Positions 52,061 to 62,332 of a DNA stretch of 64,000 nt are shown piece after piece. A program made the position numbers and the translations under genes. A model generated the notes under the pieces. It made no database searches, was not told the origin of the DNA, and saw only the letters and a list, made by a program, of their open reading frames with translations. Source of the DNA: Prorocentrum cordatum (lineage: Eukaryota > Sar > Dinophyceae > Prorocentrales > Prorocentraceae); assembly GCA_963575745.1 (NCBI GenBank), contig CAUYUJ010017894.1, forward strand, positions 94,352 to 158,351. Direction: 5' to 3'. Position 1 is the first letter of the stretch, and every line of letters begins with the position of its first letter.

Positions 52061-53200
52061 ACAATATATAATCTCGAAAAAAATGCAGATAACCAATAGT
52101 TTTTCAGCCCAAGCGATTTCAGACCTCTCGATGCAACAGCCGAACGCCCCCGATGCTTCTGGATTGTCTTCTCTACGAGCTCTGTAGCTCTCCTACAGCC
52201 CGAGTTACGTGCGTATATCGACAGCAACCCTGAAGATGACTCGAACAATACGAATAGTTTGGCAAACCTAGCTCGAGTATCAGACCAAGTTCAGGCCTCT
52301 GAATGCGACAAGGCGGACGCGTCTGATGTCTCCGAGTCGATTCCTGTGATTACCAGCCCTGCAGCCCCCCTACAGCCCGAATCAAGTGCAGAAAACCGAC
52401 AGCATCTCAAGATGACTCGAACAATACGAATAGTTTCGCGGACCTAGTTCGGGCAGCAGACCGAGACCCGAGCTCTGGATTCGACAGGCGGGCGCGCCTC
52501 ATGTCTCCGAATCGATTCCTGTGACTACCAGCACTGTAGCCCCCCACAACCCGAGTTGAGTACAGAAAACCGACAGCACCTCTCAAGATCACTCGAACAA
52601 TACGAATAGTTTCGCGATTCTAGAGCGGGCAGCAAACCGAGTTCAGAGCTCTGGATTCAACAGACAAACGCGACTGATGACTCTGAATCGGTTTCTGTAA
52701 GTATCAGCTCTGTAGCTGTCATATAGCTCGAGTAAAGCACAGAAAACCGAGAGCGCCTGTCAAGATGACTCCCAAAAAAAACGGATAGGTTTGCGGACCT
52801 AGCTCGGCTAGCAGACCGAGTTCAGACCTCTAAATGGAACAGACGAACGCGCCTGATCATTCTGAATCGATAAGGTGTGCTTACCAGCTCTGTAGCTGTC
52901 CTGTATCTCGAGTTAAGTCCAATACACCGACAGCGCGTATCAAGATGACTCGAAACGGTCGATCCCGCCTGGACGCTTTTTAGCAGTAAAAAGTACCCGA
53001 TCGAGCTGAGATTAAGATGGCGAGCGGGAATGAGAGCGAATATCACGGGAACAAAAAAACTAGAGCTCTAACCAATGGTTGAACTTCGAGAACACAGTTT
53101 TCCACTGACCAAAAGTAACCAAAAGGTCCGTCGAGATTTTTCTTGCAAACTAGCTCCCCAGCGCCCCGGAATTACTCTTAAGCTTCCAGCAATAACTTGC
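52061..53200 (+). repeat. Satellite cassette 2
   Basis: Same monomers and closing segment as cassette 1 (GATGGCGAGCGGGAATGAGAG near 53020), followed by TAGAGCTCTAACCAATGG and GTCCGTCGAGATTTTTCTTG. Confidence 0.9.
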
Positions 53201-53680
53201 TAAGAGAAGCTCTACGGGTTACTTGGTAGCGTCCAAAACCCGGAGAGCAAAGTGAACACACGCCAGAAAGCTTCCCTGGTGGGCCGTCCGACGCTCCCGT
53301 GAAGCGCTTCTGCGGCTCTGGGGGGCTCCCCTGCAGCGTCACTGGAACCGGCGGTAAACCGTCAACCTGGTCACCGCCGGGAACCTCGTAGAGCTCTTTT
53401 CTTGCACAGCGATCGTCGGAACACATGAAGAAAGCTTCTCGAGCGAGATACAAAAAACTCGAAAAATCACGTTTTTCTGCTTTTATCCAACGTCGGTTCC
53501 GCCAAGTGTTTTGATAGTAATACTGCACCTACAGACCTGAAAATTTTACTGGCAGACGCGGCATAACCCACTACAGGTGCGAAAAATCTGTTCTCTCAAA
53601 ATGAATTGTCAAATATCCTTGAATTTTTCGCAAAACCACCCAAAAGTTATTACTTTGTCCTTTCTGGCCGGGTCGGCCAA
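53201..53680. repeat. Hairpin-family units between satellite cassettes
   Basis: A short GC-richer insert lies at about 53230-53340. Then comes an intact hairpin (53341-53396, CCGGCGGTAA / TCACCGCCGG with one A-C mismatch) and the usual modules. No gene. Confidence 0.75.
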
Positions 53681-53740
53681 CTGGGCGCCGGCGGTAAACC
53701 GTCAACCTTTCTTACCGCCGGGGGACTCGTAGAGCTTCCT
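53680..53740 (+). repeat. Hairpin repeat heading satellite cassette 3
   Basis: Perfect stem CCGGCGGTAA / TTACCGCCGG with the CAACCTTTC loop. Confidence 0.92.
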
Positions 53741-54756
53741 GGCGATATATAATGTCGGAAAAATGCAGAGAACGAGTAGTTTTTCAGCCCAAGCGATTTC
53801 AGACCTCTCGATGCCACAGCCAAACGCCCCCGATGCTTCTGGATTGTCTTCTCTACGAGCTCTGTAGCTCTCCTAGAGCCCGAGTTACGTGCGTAAATCG
53901 ACAGCAACCCTGAAGATGACTCGAACAATACGAATAGTTTAGCAAACCTAGCTCGAGTATTAGACCAAGTTCAGGCCTCTCAATGCGACAGGCGGACGTC
54001 TGATGTCTCCGAGTCGATCCCTGTGATTACCAGCCCTGCAGCCCCCCTACAGCCCGAGTTAAGTGCAGAAAACCGACAGCATCTCAGGATGACTCGAACA
54101 ATACGAATAGTTTCGCGGACCTAGTTCGGGCAGCAGACCGAGATCCGAGCTCAGGATTCGACAGCTGGACGCGCCTGATGTCTCCGAATCGATTCCTGTG
54201 ACTACCAGCACTGCAGCGCCCAACAACCCGAGTTGAGTACAGAAAACCGACAGCACGTCTCAAGATGACTCGAACAATACGAATAGTTTCGCGATTCTAG
54301 AGCGGGCAGCAAACCGAGTTCAGAGCTCTGGATTCAACAGACAAACGCGACTGATGACTCTCAATCAGTTTCTGTAAGTATCAGCTCTGTAGCTGTCATA
54401 TAGCTCGAGTTAAGCACAGAAAACCGAGAGCACCTGTCAAGATGACTCGAATAATACGAGTAGGTTTGCGGACCTAGCTCGGCTAGCAGACCGAGTTCAG
54501 ACCTCCGCATGCAACAGACGAACGCGCTTGATTATTCTGAATCGATAAGGTGTGCTTACCAGCTCTGTAGCTGTCCTGTATCTCGAGTTAAGTCCAATAT
54601 ACCGACAGCGCGTATCAAGATGACTCGAAACGGCCGATCCCGCCTGGACGCTTTCAGGAAGTAAAAGGTACCCGATCGAGCTGAGATCAAGATGGCGAGC
54701 GGGAATAAGATCGAATATCACGGGAAAAAATACTAGAGCTCTAACGAATGGTTGAA
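53741..54756 (+). repeat. Satellite cassette 3
   Basis: Collinear with cassette 2 at high identity, including the closing GATGGCGAGCGGGAATAAGA segment near 54691 and TAGAGCTCTAACGAATGG. Confidence 0.9.
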
Positions 54757-54788
54757 CTGGGAACCGGCGGTAAACCGTCAACCAGGTT
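54757..54788 (+). repeat. Left arm of a hairpin split by a LINE
   Basis: CCGGCGGTAAACCGTC then AACCAGGTT, where the LINE A-tract starts. CAGGTT recurs at 56234-56239 before the right arm. Confidence 0.88.
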
Positions 54789-56233
54789 TTTTTTTTGCGT
54801 CTTTGCTGGGACCGTCTTGGCCACTGAGGCCAGGTCCAACAAAGTCTCAGGCAAAACAGAGCCTCTTATTCATCACGCAAGCAGTCAGCTCTTATACCAC
54901 ACAGCGAAGCTGAAGGAATAAAGAGAATCACATGCCGCAATGACACAATCAAACGCAAAGTACACACAGAAAACGAGGAAGTCAGTGAGCAGCGAAGCTG
55001 CAGGAATATACAAGATACGGAAAAGAAGAAACAATGTGTGTCAAATCACTGCGAATGATCAAAGAAGGTCTGCACAACCTGTGGGAGCACCTCGCATATG
55101 CGCTCCGCCGCCGATAGCTCCATATCTGTAACAGTGGCGCTCGGTGGTAGACACCAAGCCGCAAGATACACATCCTTGAAAATGATGTCGGTCCGCGAGA
55201 AGATATACTTGTTTCGCAGACCAATCTGTATCCATGCACCACAGGCACTTCCGCGGCTACAAACTCCCCCATCAAAGCCGGCTTTGATAAGGCAAGGAAT
55301 ATAACACTGAGATTCAAAGTCGTTGAGGTAAACGAAATCGGCGTACACGTGGCCCTGACGGGCCTGATGGGTCAGTAAGTCAGCTTTCTGGTTCCATTCC
55401 CGAAACGAATGAGAGAAGAAGTCACGGCCGGCCTCTGGAGGCCTCACCAAGTAAGTTTCCTGCATTTCGTCCAACTTATTAATCAGAGTATCCACCCTTT
55501 TCTGATATACCTGAGCTAATACTTTCCATTTCCCGCAGAGCCAGTTAATAACAAGCAGTGAGTCCCCTTGGATGTCCAGTGGTATCCCATCCGTATCGAG
55601 GTCCCACTGTGTACAACGCATATTATGCAACGCAATACGTTTGCTGAGGCGATCCCTATATGCTGGTGTATCCTCCCGATCCTGACCGATATGAACCCCT
55701 CCATCCTCATCCAAGTTCAAGAACACAGGCACCCCTGAGGACGCCAAACCTTTACACTTCTTTTGGAAGTACTTCAACATAGTACTTGAACAAACATTAG
55801 CAGCGAAATCCATGAAATGCTCAAAACTTCCAGCAAAGAACTCCCACCAGGATAAACCGCACAACGATTCCAATGAATAATACCACGGACGAAGTCCGAC
55901 GCTCTCCTGTCCCCCCCGATGCCTTTTCATTGAGCTGGCCAGGTTTTTTGAGTTTGAGTCAGGGCGCGGACAGCTGTGACAGCTGAGCCCTAAGACTCCC
56001 AAACGGAGCACAGGGTAGCTGGAGAGGGCAACTCTTATCATCACACTGCCGAGCCACTGAGGCATAGGCAACGGAATAGGATGCAGGAACAAGGAAAAGG
56101 ATGCAATACAACATGTGAAAATGTAAAGGTGTTGGAGAGCTCCAAGCAAGATGAAATGAGTCAGCTGCTTGGATGAAAGATGCTACCCAAAATGTGCTCC
56201 ACGGCCATACAGAGCCATGTGCATACGGCCATA
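54789..56233 (-). mobile_element. 5'-truncated LINE in a hairpin
   Basis: The minus-strand 3' end reads GGGACC..AAGACGCAAAAAAAA. The 3' UTR of about 260 bp carries CAGCGAAGCTG motifs, followed by the RNase H coding region. It joins CAGGTTACCGCCGGGCACC on the right, restoring the hairpin right arm. The 3' part is about 98% identical by eye to 63.5-64.0 kb. Confidence 0.88.
55046..56149 (-). pseudogene. LINE ORF2 C-terminal fragment with complete permuted RNase H
   Basis: Of the 367 open codons, roughly residues 70-367 are LINE-like. All four RNase H acids are present, in permuted order: IQGDSLLVINWLCGKW (Asp 196), FREWNQKADLLTHQARQG (Asp 257), KAGFDGGVCSRGSACG (Asp 293) and TVTDMELSAAERICEVL (Glu 344). 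The spacing 196 to 257 (61 residues) matches the normal distance between the third and fourth acids. The open frame begins with TTG in sequence unrelated to LINEs, so the copy is 5'-truncated and not independently functional. Confidence 0.9.
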
Positions 56234-56515
56234 CAGGTTACCGCCGGGCACCTCGTAGAGCTTCTTGCACGCTCGACAGTCCTCGAAAAAGAAGAAGGAG
56301 CTTCTGGAAGCAGAGCCGAAAAACTCGAAAATCACAATTTATCGGATTTCATCCAGTTGTTCCCCCAAGTGTTTGATAGTAAACTGCACCTACGGAGCTA
56401 ATTAAGACTGGCAGACGCGCTCATAACCCTTTCAGGTGCGAAAATTCTGGTTTCTCAAAATGAATTGTTAAATATCTTTCGGATCTTAGCAAAACTGGGC
56501 GCCGGCGGTAAGCCG
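56234..56515. repeat. Hairpin right arm and dispersed repeat unit
   Basis: Runs from CAGGTTACCGCCGGGCACC to the left arm GCGCCGGCGGTAAGCC (56499-56514) of the next split hairpin. Confidence 0.82.
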
Positions 56516-56527
56516 TCAACCTTTGTT

Positions 56528-59500
56528 TTTTTTGCGGTTTGCGGTCCGCCACTAGAATCCGAATCCGAATCGGCGGAGCAGTGCAACTGAGCCCCCACCA
56601 TCTTAGGTAGGTCGTAGCAGAGCGCACGCCACCTTAGCAGCAGCTCTCGTCAGGGCAGCGCAGGCAGCTAGTTCACAGCAGGTTACCGTGCTACCAGGAG
56701 GCAAGCTCATCGCCTCCTCGGCCACATCGTGCCAATGGAAGCTGTGCGAGCTGGTGCAGGAGGAAGAGGAGGAGGAGGAGGAGGAGGAAGATGGGAAAAT
56801 CAACCTGCACGCTGGAACCCCTACCTACAACGCCAATCTGAAGCCACCACCCACCTCCACATCCTTCATTACTGACACCCCCATCGAATGCACCACGGAG
56901 AGCAGTCTTACGAGTACTGAGGAACTTATCATATGCAAACCAGCGAGTAATAGTTTGGCCACCTCTGGCCTCCCACGACAATTTATCCGCACGCTCATTA
57001 CCCTCACGAAAGAAATGCTTATACAGATTCTGTCCCGATGCAGGTGAGGTCAGTCCCCATCCAGACAGCATCGATACCGTATTTTGTAGTGTTCCCACCA
57101 GTCGTACATACTGCTTGTTGCGAATCTGCCACTCACCACACATCCAGTTTACAACAGTCTTACTATCTCCCAAGATCTCCATCCCAAGACGCTCAATATT
57201 CTCACACCTCCACTCCGTTTCATTCTCAAAATTTGCGGCAATACGTTTGCTCATCCTCTCATTCATCTCACTCTCCTCCTCCTCCTCTGCCTTCACATGT
57301 CTCACACCAGGCGGCCTGGGTAGAACAAACAAGTCGAACAAGTGTTGCATACCAATCACAGTCAGCAAATGCTTGCAGTATTTCTCACGGGACCCAGCGG
57401 AACTGTCGAATGAGAGGTACCACTCACAACCAAAGAGATCGCACAAGCACCAGTCCCACGCAGTATGTCCACGGGGGCGGCCGCCTATGTTCATGCGTGT
57501 CAGCTGCTTCCTATCTTTTACAGGCATTGCTAGAATACATGTGTCACGATGTTCCGTCCACTTCCCCCTTCCATGTAACATGGCCAGCCTAGATATCATC
57601 CATTCACGTGACATGTCCGACTCCTCAGGTATGGCAGGCTGATCATCTGGTGTACGCCGGCGACAGCCACTCGACATCTGGGATATCTGAGATACATGAT
57701 ATGTTTGAGAAGTCGCCGCCGCCGCCATCGCCCGAGTTTTCCTCTGACGCCGATTTGGTACCGTCTCTCCCTCCTCCTCCTCTGTGTGTGTTGTGTATCT
57801 CCTCATACGAATACTTGCAGCAACTGAGACATCCTTAGCCCAATCCCAACAACGAAATATCCATATCTGCACCGCACTTCGGAATCCAAGTCCAGCAAAA
57901 CTCTGTCGTCCCGCTTTGTATCGCCTACGTTGAAACTCAGACCAGCCTTCAGTTCTCCGCTTGCGTATACCTGACATTATAGCTAGACATCTGCCTTCAA
58001 AATAGTGAACAGCAGCAATGGTAGAATAGTCGGGCGTTCTGCCCTCACAGTTGAATAATAATGCAGCAATCACTTTAGCTTGATAGCGAGTAAATCTTTC
58101 AGCCAAGTCAATCCCAGAACAGCGGTAATACGCGATTTCCCCAAAGAACATCCTCTGGGCTTTCTGGAGCATGGCCTCTGAGTCCGAGTGGTCCTTCCAG
58201 GTCTCCTCCAGAGTGGCTCCCAGGATCTCAAACGCTTGAACACGCGGTAGGACCACTTCTCGGGTCCCAAGAGCGGCGTCACTAGACGGCACCAGCACAC
58301 GGATATCCTGCTCAGGGGACGGCGGGATGCCAGGCGGCGCACCAAAGTAAATATACATCAAAGATTTCGGCTTCCAGGTCATTCCTGCATTCATCAGGGG
58401 GATACTCATGTCACGCACCATCAACTCAAGGTCAGTGCGGGTCTTCGCATACAACAAAAGATTATCTGCCCAGAAACTGTGGGTCATACGCTCACCATTG
58501 AACATGCGCTCATCATTTTCCAATGTGATGCCGTACTGCGTTTCTTGCCTCCATCTGTCGATAACATCTCTCCAGAGTACAATAGAAACTGCCAGAAAAA
58601 TCATAGGTCCCTCTACTCCTCCCGTTCGAATAGATTTGTCCCAATAGACCGCTGACGATGCCTCGATGCCCTCGAAGCTGGCCACGCACTGATTATCCAT
58701 CATGGGTTCAATCAACGCCACAATGAGATCAGCAGGTATGTCAAGAGCACGAAGACAGCGCATGGCGAGGCACGGAGTAACATTATCGAAAGCTTGTAAG
58801 ATATCAAGATTGGCAAGCCACAAACTGTCTCCTTTGCCCCAGACAGCGGAGTGCTGGCTGAGCCTCTTGGCAACGCTGGTGATTTCCGATGTTTTGCGTC
58901 CCGATCTGAATCCGTACAGGCATACATAGTGTCGGTGCTCCTCAATCCTCTTCTCAATCAACATCACAATACATGTCATGTACCATTTCATAAGACACGA
59001 CTGTAGACATAGCATACGTGTATCTGTCAAATGTTGTATGTCCATTTCTTTTGGCATGAGTGTGGCAGCTAGTTGACGCCAACTGTCGGGACAACATAAC
59101 CTTCTGGAATACACACCTTGGAAGCTCACCAGAACACGTCGCACAGATGCCCACGAGAGCTGTTTCAACATCGTGACAGTCACGTTGTCGGGACCTGGGG
59201 CCTTTCCCGTGGACAGCTTCGCCCTCGCCCGCAGCAGGAGCGACATCGAGAACACCTCTGAGGATCCGCTTCCCGAACATAGACCACGCAGCGACTGAAG
59301 CTCACGCAGGGTCACCTCTCTGGCCTCGGGGTCCTCCACCTTAGACTTCATGTGCCCCAATATCTCGTCCCCCCACTCCTCGCGGTTCTGAGACTCCATC
59401 CCGTTGGCAAGGATCAACGTCTCCGTCTTGGCCCTCCTCCTCCTCCTCGTGTTCATTTCCGTCCTCCACCTCTGTACTCTTGCCTCTAGCCTCCTTCTTT

Positions 59501-62332
59501 CTCTCCTCACAATCTTTGAGCACCGTTTAGCCTCCTCTCTATCCCCCCGACGAAGAGCTTCACGTTTACTTGCCTGGGCGGCCCAGTGGATCTCGGATTT
59601 CTTTGGCACATTATTCCTGGGATTGATATCTTTCTGGGGGGTCTCCTCGGCGGCCTTTATGAGGTCAGGTCCCAGCGTATCCAACATCTCCTGTCGATCC
59701 TCTGGGTCAGCATTTTCCTGGCACAGAGCACGGTAACGACTGCCCCGATCGTCCATGTTCTTCGCAAACTCCAGCTGTGACACCGGTTGCAAGTGGATGA
59801 ATTTTCGAGCAGGCTGGGTCCGTCTCTTCGCAGACGGTGCACAAGACAAGCGAACAACTATGCAGGCGTGGTCAGACAGCGCACGCTCGTATCTGCTGCA
59901 AGGGTGCTCCGTCCAGGCGTGGCCGACTTCCGAAGGCAGCATCCAGCCAACGGTGAGCTCCTGCCTGTGTAAACGACGGCTGACACCAACATAGTCGAGC
60001 ACCTTCTCCACCCCCGTACCTGATTTGAAAGTAACCCTCCTCTGCCCGAATGTGTTCTCCATCCTGATGCCCCAGAGCCCGCAGAAGTCCAGTAGGGCCC
60101 TCCTCATCGATTGCAACCTAGACGCCCGTCGAATTTCGAAGCCCGAGACAAGCCTATGAGGTCTGGCTTTGCGTGCACCACGTTTTGTTTGAGTCATATA
60201 CGGGTTGCCGTCATCCGCTCCCTCCTCCATCCCAGTATCAATCTCCGTAGACTCCCCAGCAATCCCAGACGCCTCCAGAAGCCCTGATCCAGTAACTCTA
60301 AAGCCGTTGACCTCCGAATCTGGCTCGAGTTCGACGTTAGCATCTGTCAAGAAGACCAGGTCCTGCGGCTGCTTCGGGAACTTAGACCTATGTGTGCGAA
60401 GCACTTGGGATATATCAAACAATATCTGCTCATACACATCATGCTCATACTGTTCTTCCGTAAGGGCATTGATACTCTCGTGTGGCATATATGCAACAAT
60501 AACCGTAACACTAGAATAACTACAAATGACAAAACCTTTGCCACGATATGTGGCTCTGAGCGAGTCTCTCCAAGACTTAGACATAATCACCGCAGCCTTC
60601 CGACAAGTACTCCGAAAAATTGTGTAACCTCGCATGCTGAGATCACGAACTGAAAGGAACTGACACTCGCACAACCCCGCGAGTCCCACATCTAAACGAC
60701 GTAGTGAATTAATTATGTCATGGCCGTTCTCTGCACCTGCCCGACGCACATTCCATGACGCAATGGTGTCGTGGCACCTCTAGTTCGTACTGGAAATCCT
60801 CGCTCGCAACTCATCAATGTTGATCCCTGGCTCAAGCTGATTCATTGCACGAGTGATCTCCCAGCCATTCTGCAGAGAGAACTTGGCCACAATCTTCCCT
60901 GGAGGTGGTAAGTGGTCACTGGAGCCCCACATGAACGTAATCGGTGGTCCCGTCTCAGCCCTGAGATTCGAATGATGCTTCTTGAAACTCTTGAACTTGG
61001 CCTGAAAGATCCCAGCGGCATCCAGATGGGGCTTCTTCCAGGGGGGGGCCTCCACGTGGACCTTGAGGGCCCTGGGAGCGTGCTGGAGTTTGTTGTCGGC
61101 GATCGCGGCAACGAGTCGACGACGAAGATCCCACAGCTGGTCACTGGTAACCCCATTCTGGAAATAGAGCCGAGCACGCGAATACCCCCACGCCTCTCTA
61201 CCTGTGTTGAACCTCTTGGATTGGTTCAGGTCCAGAAACTCCTTCACACCACTGAACCATTCTCCAGCCAGGACCTCATTCAGCAGTGAATTCAACGCCT
61301 GCTGTGATAACATCTCCTCCTGACGCTTCTCTGCATCCCTCCAGTCCGTCACCCATCCCTTGAGCTCGACGAACGATGGGGTGAAATTCTGCACTGACTG
61401 CCGAGTTTCCGCCGAGGACGCTGTCGTAGAGGTGCCTGCTCTGGGGGCCCCACCTGCAGGAGCCTGCTGGAGCTGGATTATCTGGAGCCTCTGATCCTCA
61501 ACCTTCTTAGTAATAGCATCTATGTCCGTCATCGCCTGCTGTACATTTTTCTCCACCGAATCAACACGAGCATTGAGCTGGGTGCCGAGATCCGTGATGC
61601 TTCGATGTGTTGATTGGAAGCCCTCCGTCATCTTACCTCCCAGAGATGCAACAAGCGTCGTGATCTTGTCCATCCCCTTTGTCATGGCCTCCTCGAGGCC
61701 TTCAACCGTCTGAATGTTGACCCGTTTTCCCTCTGGGACCTCCTCCTCCTTGGCTCCTGGAACGGGCATATCAGTGGCGTCCATAGCGAAAACCTCGGGG
61801 ACCGCAGCAGCTGATGAGGCAGCCATCTTGCCGTCTGAGATATTACAAGGGATATTCCACTTCGCACAGAACGATCGATCTTCTCGAGTACGTTTGAGAT
61901 GTGCACTCAACTGATGAAAGTTATATGGGGCAACAGGATGGTGAGGTAAAGTGGGAGAGAGATCAGGTGGCCCAGATGGTATGTCGACTAGAGAATCCTT
62001 ATCGTCGCGTCGAGCTCTACCAACCTGTCTGGCAAGATACTCCCACTCCCAATGTCCGAAGTTGGCTCCCCAGCGGTCCAAATCGATCGATTGACTCTGG
62101 CTCGTCCCGTCCAGCTCGACGCGGCAAAATGCCGCAAACAAGTGCAGGCGGCCTGCTCGCAAACAAGTGCAAACAATGCCGCAAACAAGTGCAGGCGTCG
62201 CCGAAGTGGCCCAATCGCCACGCGCCCCCCGCGCGGCGGGCCAGGGGCAGGCTGCCTGACTGCACGATGCAGCTCGAGTGAGCCCCCCGACGGGACAAGG
62301 CCGAGGGAGAGCGGGAGGTAAACTCCGCTTCC
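56528..62332 (-). mobile_element. Near-full-length LINE (about 5.8 kb) with a 12-bp target duplication in a hairpin loop
   Basis: TCAACCTTTGTT at 56516-56527 and 62333-62344 is a perfect 12-bp duplication. The left copy follows GCCGGCGGTAAGCCG and the right copy leads into ACCGCCGGGGGACTCG, so removing the insert restores a hairpin like 46131-46190. The minus-strand 3' end has a stem (CCGCC..GGCGG) and CCGCAAACCGC before the A run. It carries ORF1, then APE-RT-RNase H in the same frame. Confidence 0.93.
56691..60779 (-). CDS. LINE ORF2: AP endonuclease, reverse transcriptase, permuted RNase H
   Basis: Open from the TAG at 60782-60780 through DTIASWNVRRAG, the usual endonuclease N-terminus. 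No ATG precedes that block. Residue numbers count from GTG 60749 (1352 codons). Endonuclease: LCECQ (Glu 28), TDANVE (Asp 136), VLDYV (252), SDH (292-294). RT: STGKAPGPDNV (514-523), motif A LDILQAFDNV (Asp 649), motif B SIRTGGVEGPMIF, motif C WADN (760-763, bases 58461-58472). RNase H: ILGDSKTVVNWMCGEW (Asp 1195), FREGNERADKLS (Asp 1255), RGAFDGGVSNEG (Asp 1289). The Glu block STVTCCELAACAALTRAA lies in another frame (56603-56803) because a TCC/GGA microsatellite at about 56757-56790 shifts the phase. Confidence 0.93.
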   Translation of the reverse strand, partial: RCHDTIASWNVRRAGAENGHDIINSLRRLDVGLAGLCECQFLSVRDLSMRGYTIFRSTCRKAAVIMSKSWRDSLRATYRGKGFVICSYSSVTVIVAYMPHESINALTEEQYEHDVYEQILFDISQVLRTHRSKFPKQPQDLVFLTDANVELEPDSEVNGFRVTGSGLLEASGIAGESTEIDTGMEEGADDGNPYMTQTKRGARKARPHRLVSGFEIRRASRLQSMRRALLDFCGLWGIRMENTFGQRRVTFKSGTGVEKVLDYVGVSRRLHRQELTVGWMLPSEVGHAWTEHPCSRYERALSDHACIVVRLSCAPSAKRRTQPARKFIHLQPVSQLEFAKNMDDRGSRYRALCQENADPEDRQEMLDTLGPDLIKAAEETPQKDINPRNNVPKKSEIHWAAQASKREALRRGDREEAKRCSKIVRRERRRLEARVQRWRTEMNTRRRRRAKTETLILANGMESQNREEWGDEILGHMKSKVEDPEAREVTLRELQSLRGLCSGSGSSEVFSMSLLLRARAKLSTGKAPGPDNVTVTMLKQLSWASVRRVLVSFQGVYSRRLCCPDSWRQLAATLMPKEMDIQHLTDTRMLCLQSCLMKWYMTCIVMLIEKRIEEHRHYVCLYGFRSGRKTSEITSVAKRLSQHSAVWGKGDSLWLANLDILQAFDNVTPCLAMRCLRALDIPADLIVALIEPMMDNQCVASFEGIEASSAVYWDKSIRTGGVEGPMIFLAVSIVLWRDVIDRWRQETQYGITLENDERMFNGERMTHSFWADNLLLYAKTRTDLELMVRDMSIPLMNAGMTWKPKSLMYIYFGAPPGIPPSPEQDIRVLVPSSDAALGTREVVLPRVQAFEILGATLEETWKDHSDSEAMLQKAQRMFFGEIAYYRCSGIDLAERFTRYQAKVIAALLFNCEGRTPDYSTIAAVHYFEGRCLAIMSGIRKRRTEGWSEFQRRRYKAGRQSFAGLGFRSAVQIWIFRCWDWAKDVSVAASIRMRRYTTHTEEEEGETVPNRRQRKTRAMAAAATSQTYHVSQISQMSSGCRRRTPDDQPAIPEESDMSREWMISRLAMLHGRGKWTEHRDTCILAMPVKDRKQLTRMNIGGRPRGHTAWDWCLCDLFGCEWYLSFDSSAGSREKYCKHLLTVIGMQHLFDLFVLPRPPGVRHVKAEEEEESEMNERMSKRIAANFENETEWRCENIERLGMEILGDSKTVVNWMCGEWQIRNKQYVRLVGTLQNTVSMLSGWGLTSPASGQNLYKHFFREGNERADKLSWEARGGQTITRWFAYDKFLSTRKTALRGAFDGGVSNEGCGGGWWLQIGVVGRGSSVQVDFPIFLLLLLLLFLLHQLAQLPLARCGRGGDELASW

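Noticed and set aside
55046-56149. Permuted RNase H explained as two partial tandem domains
   Set aside because: Two tandem copies each losing opposite halves would be needed identically in several diverged copies with similar spacing. I kept the permutation reading, but structure prediction is the decisive test.
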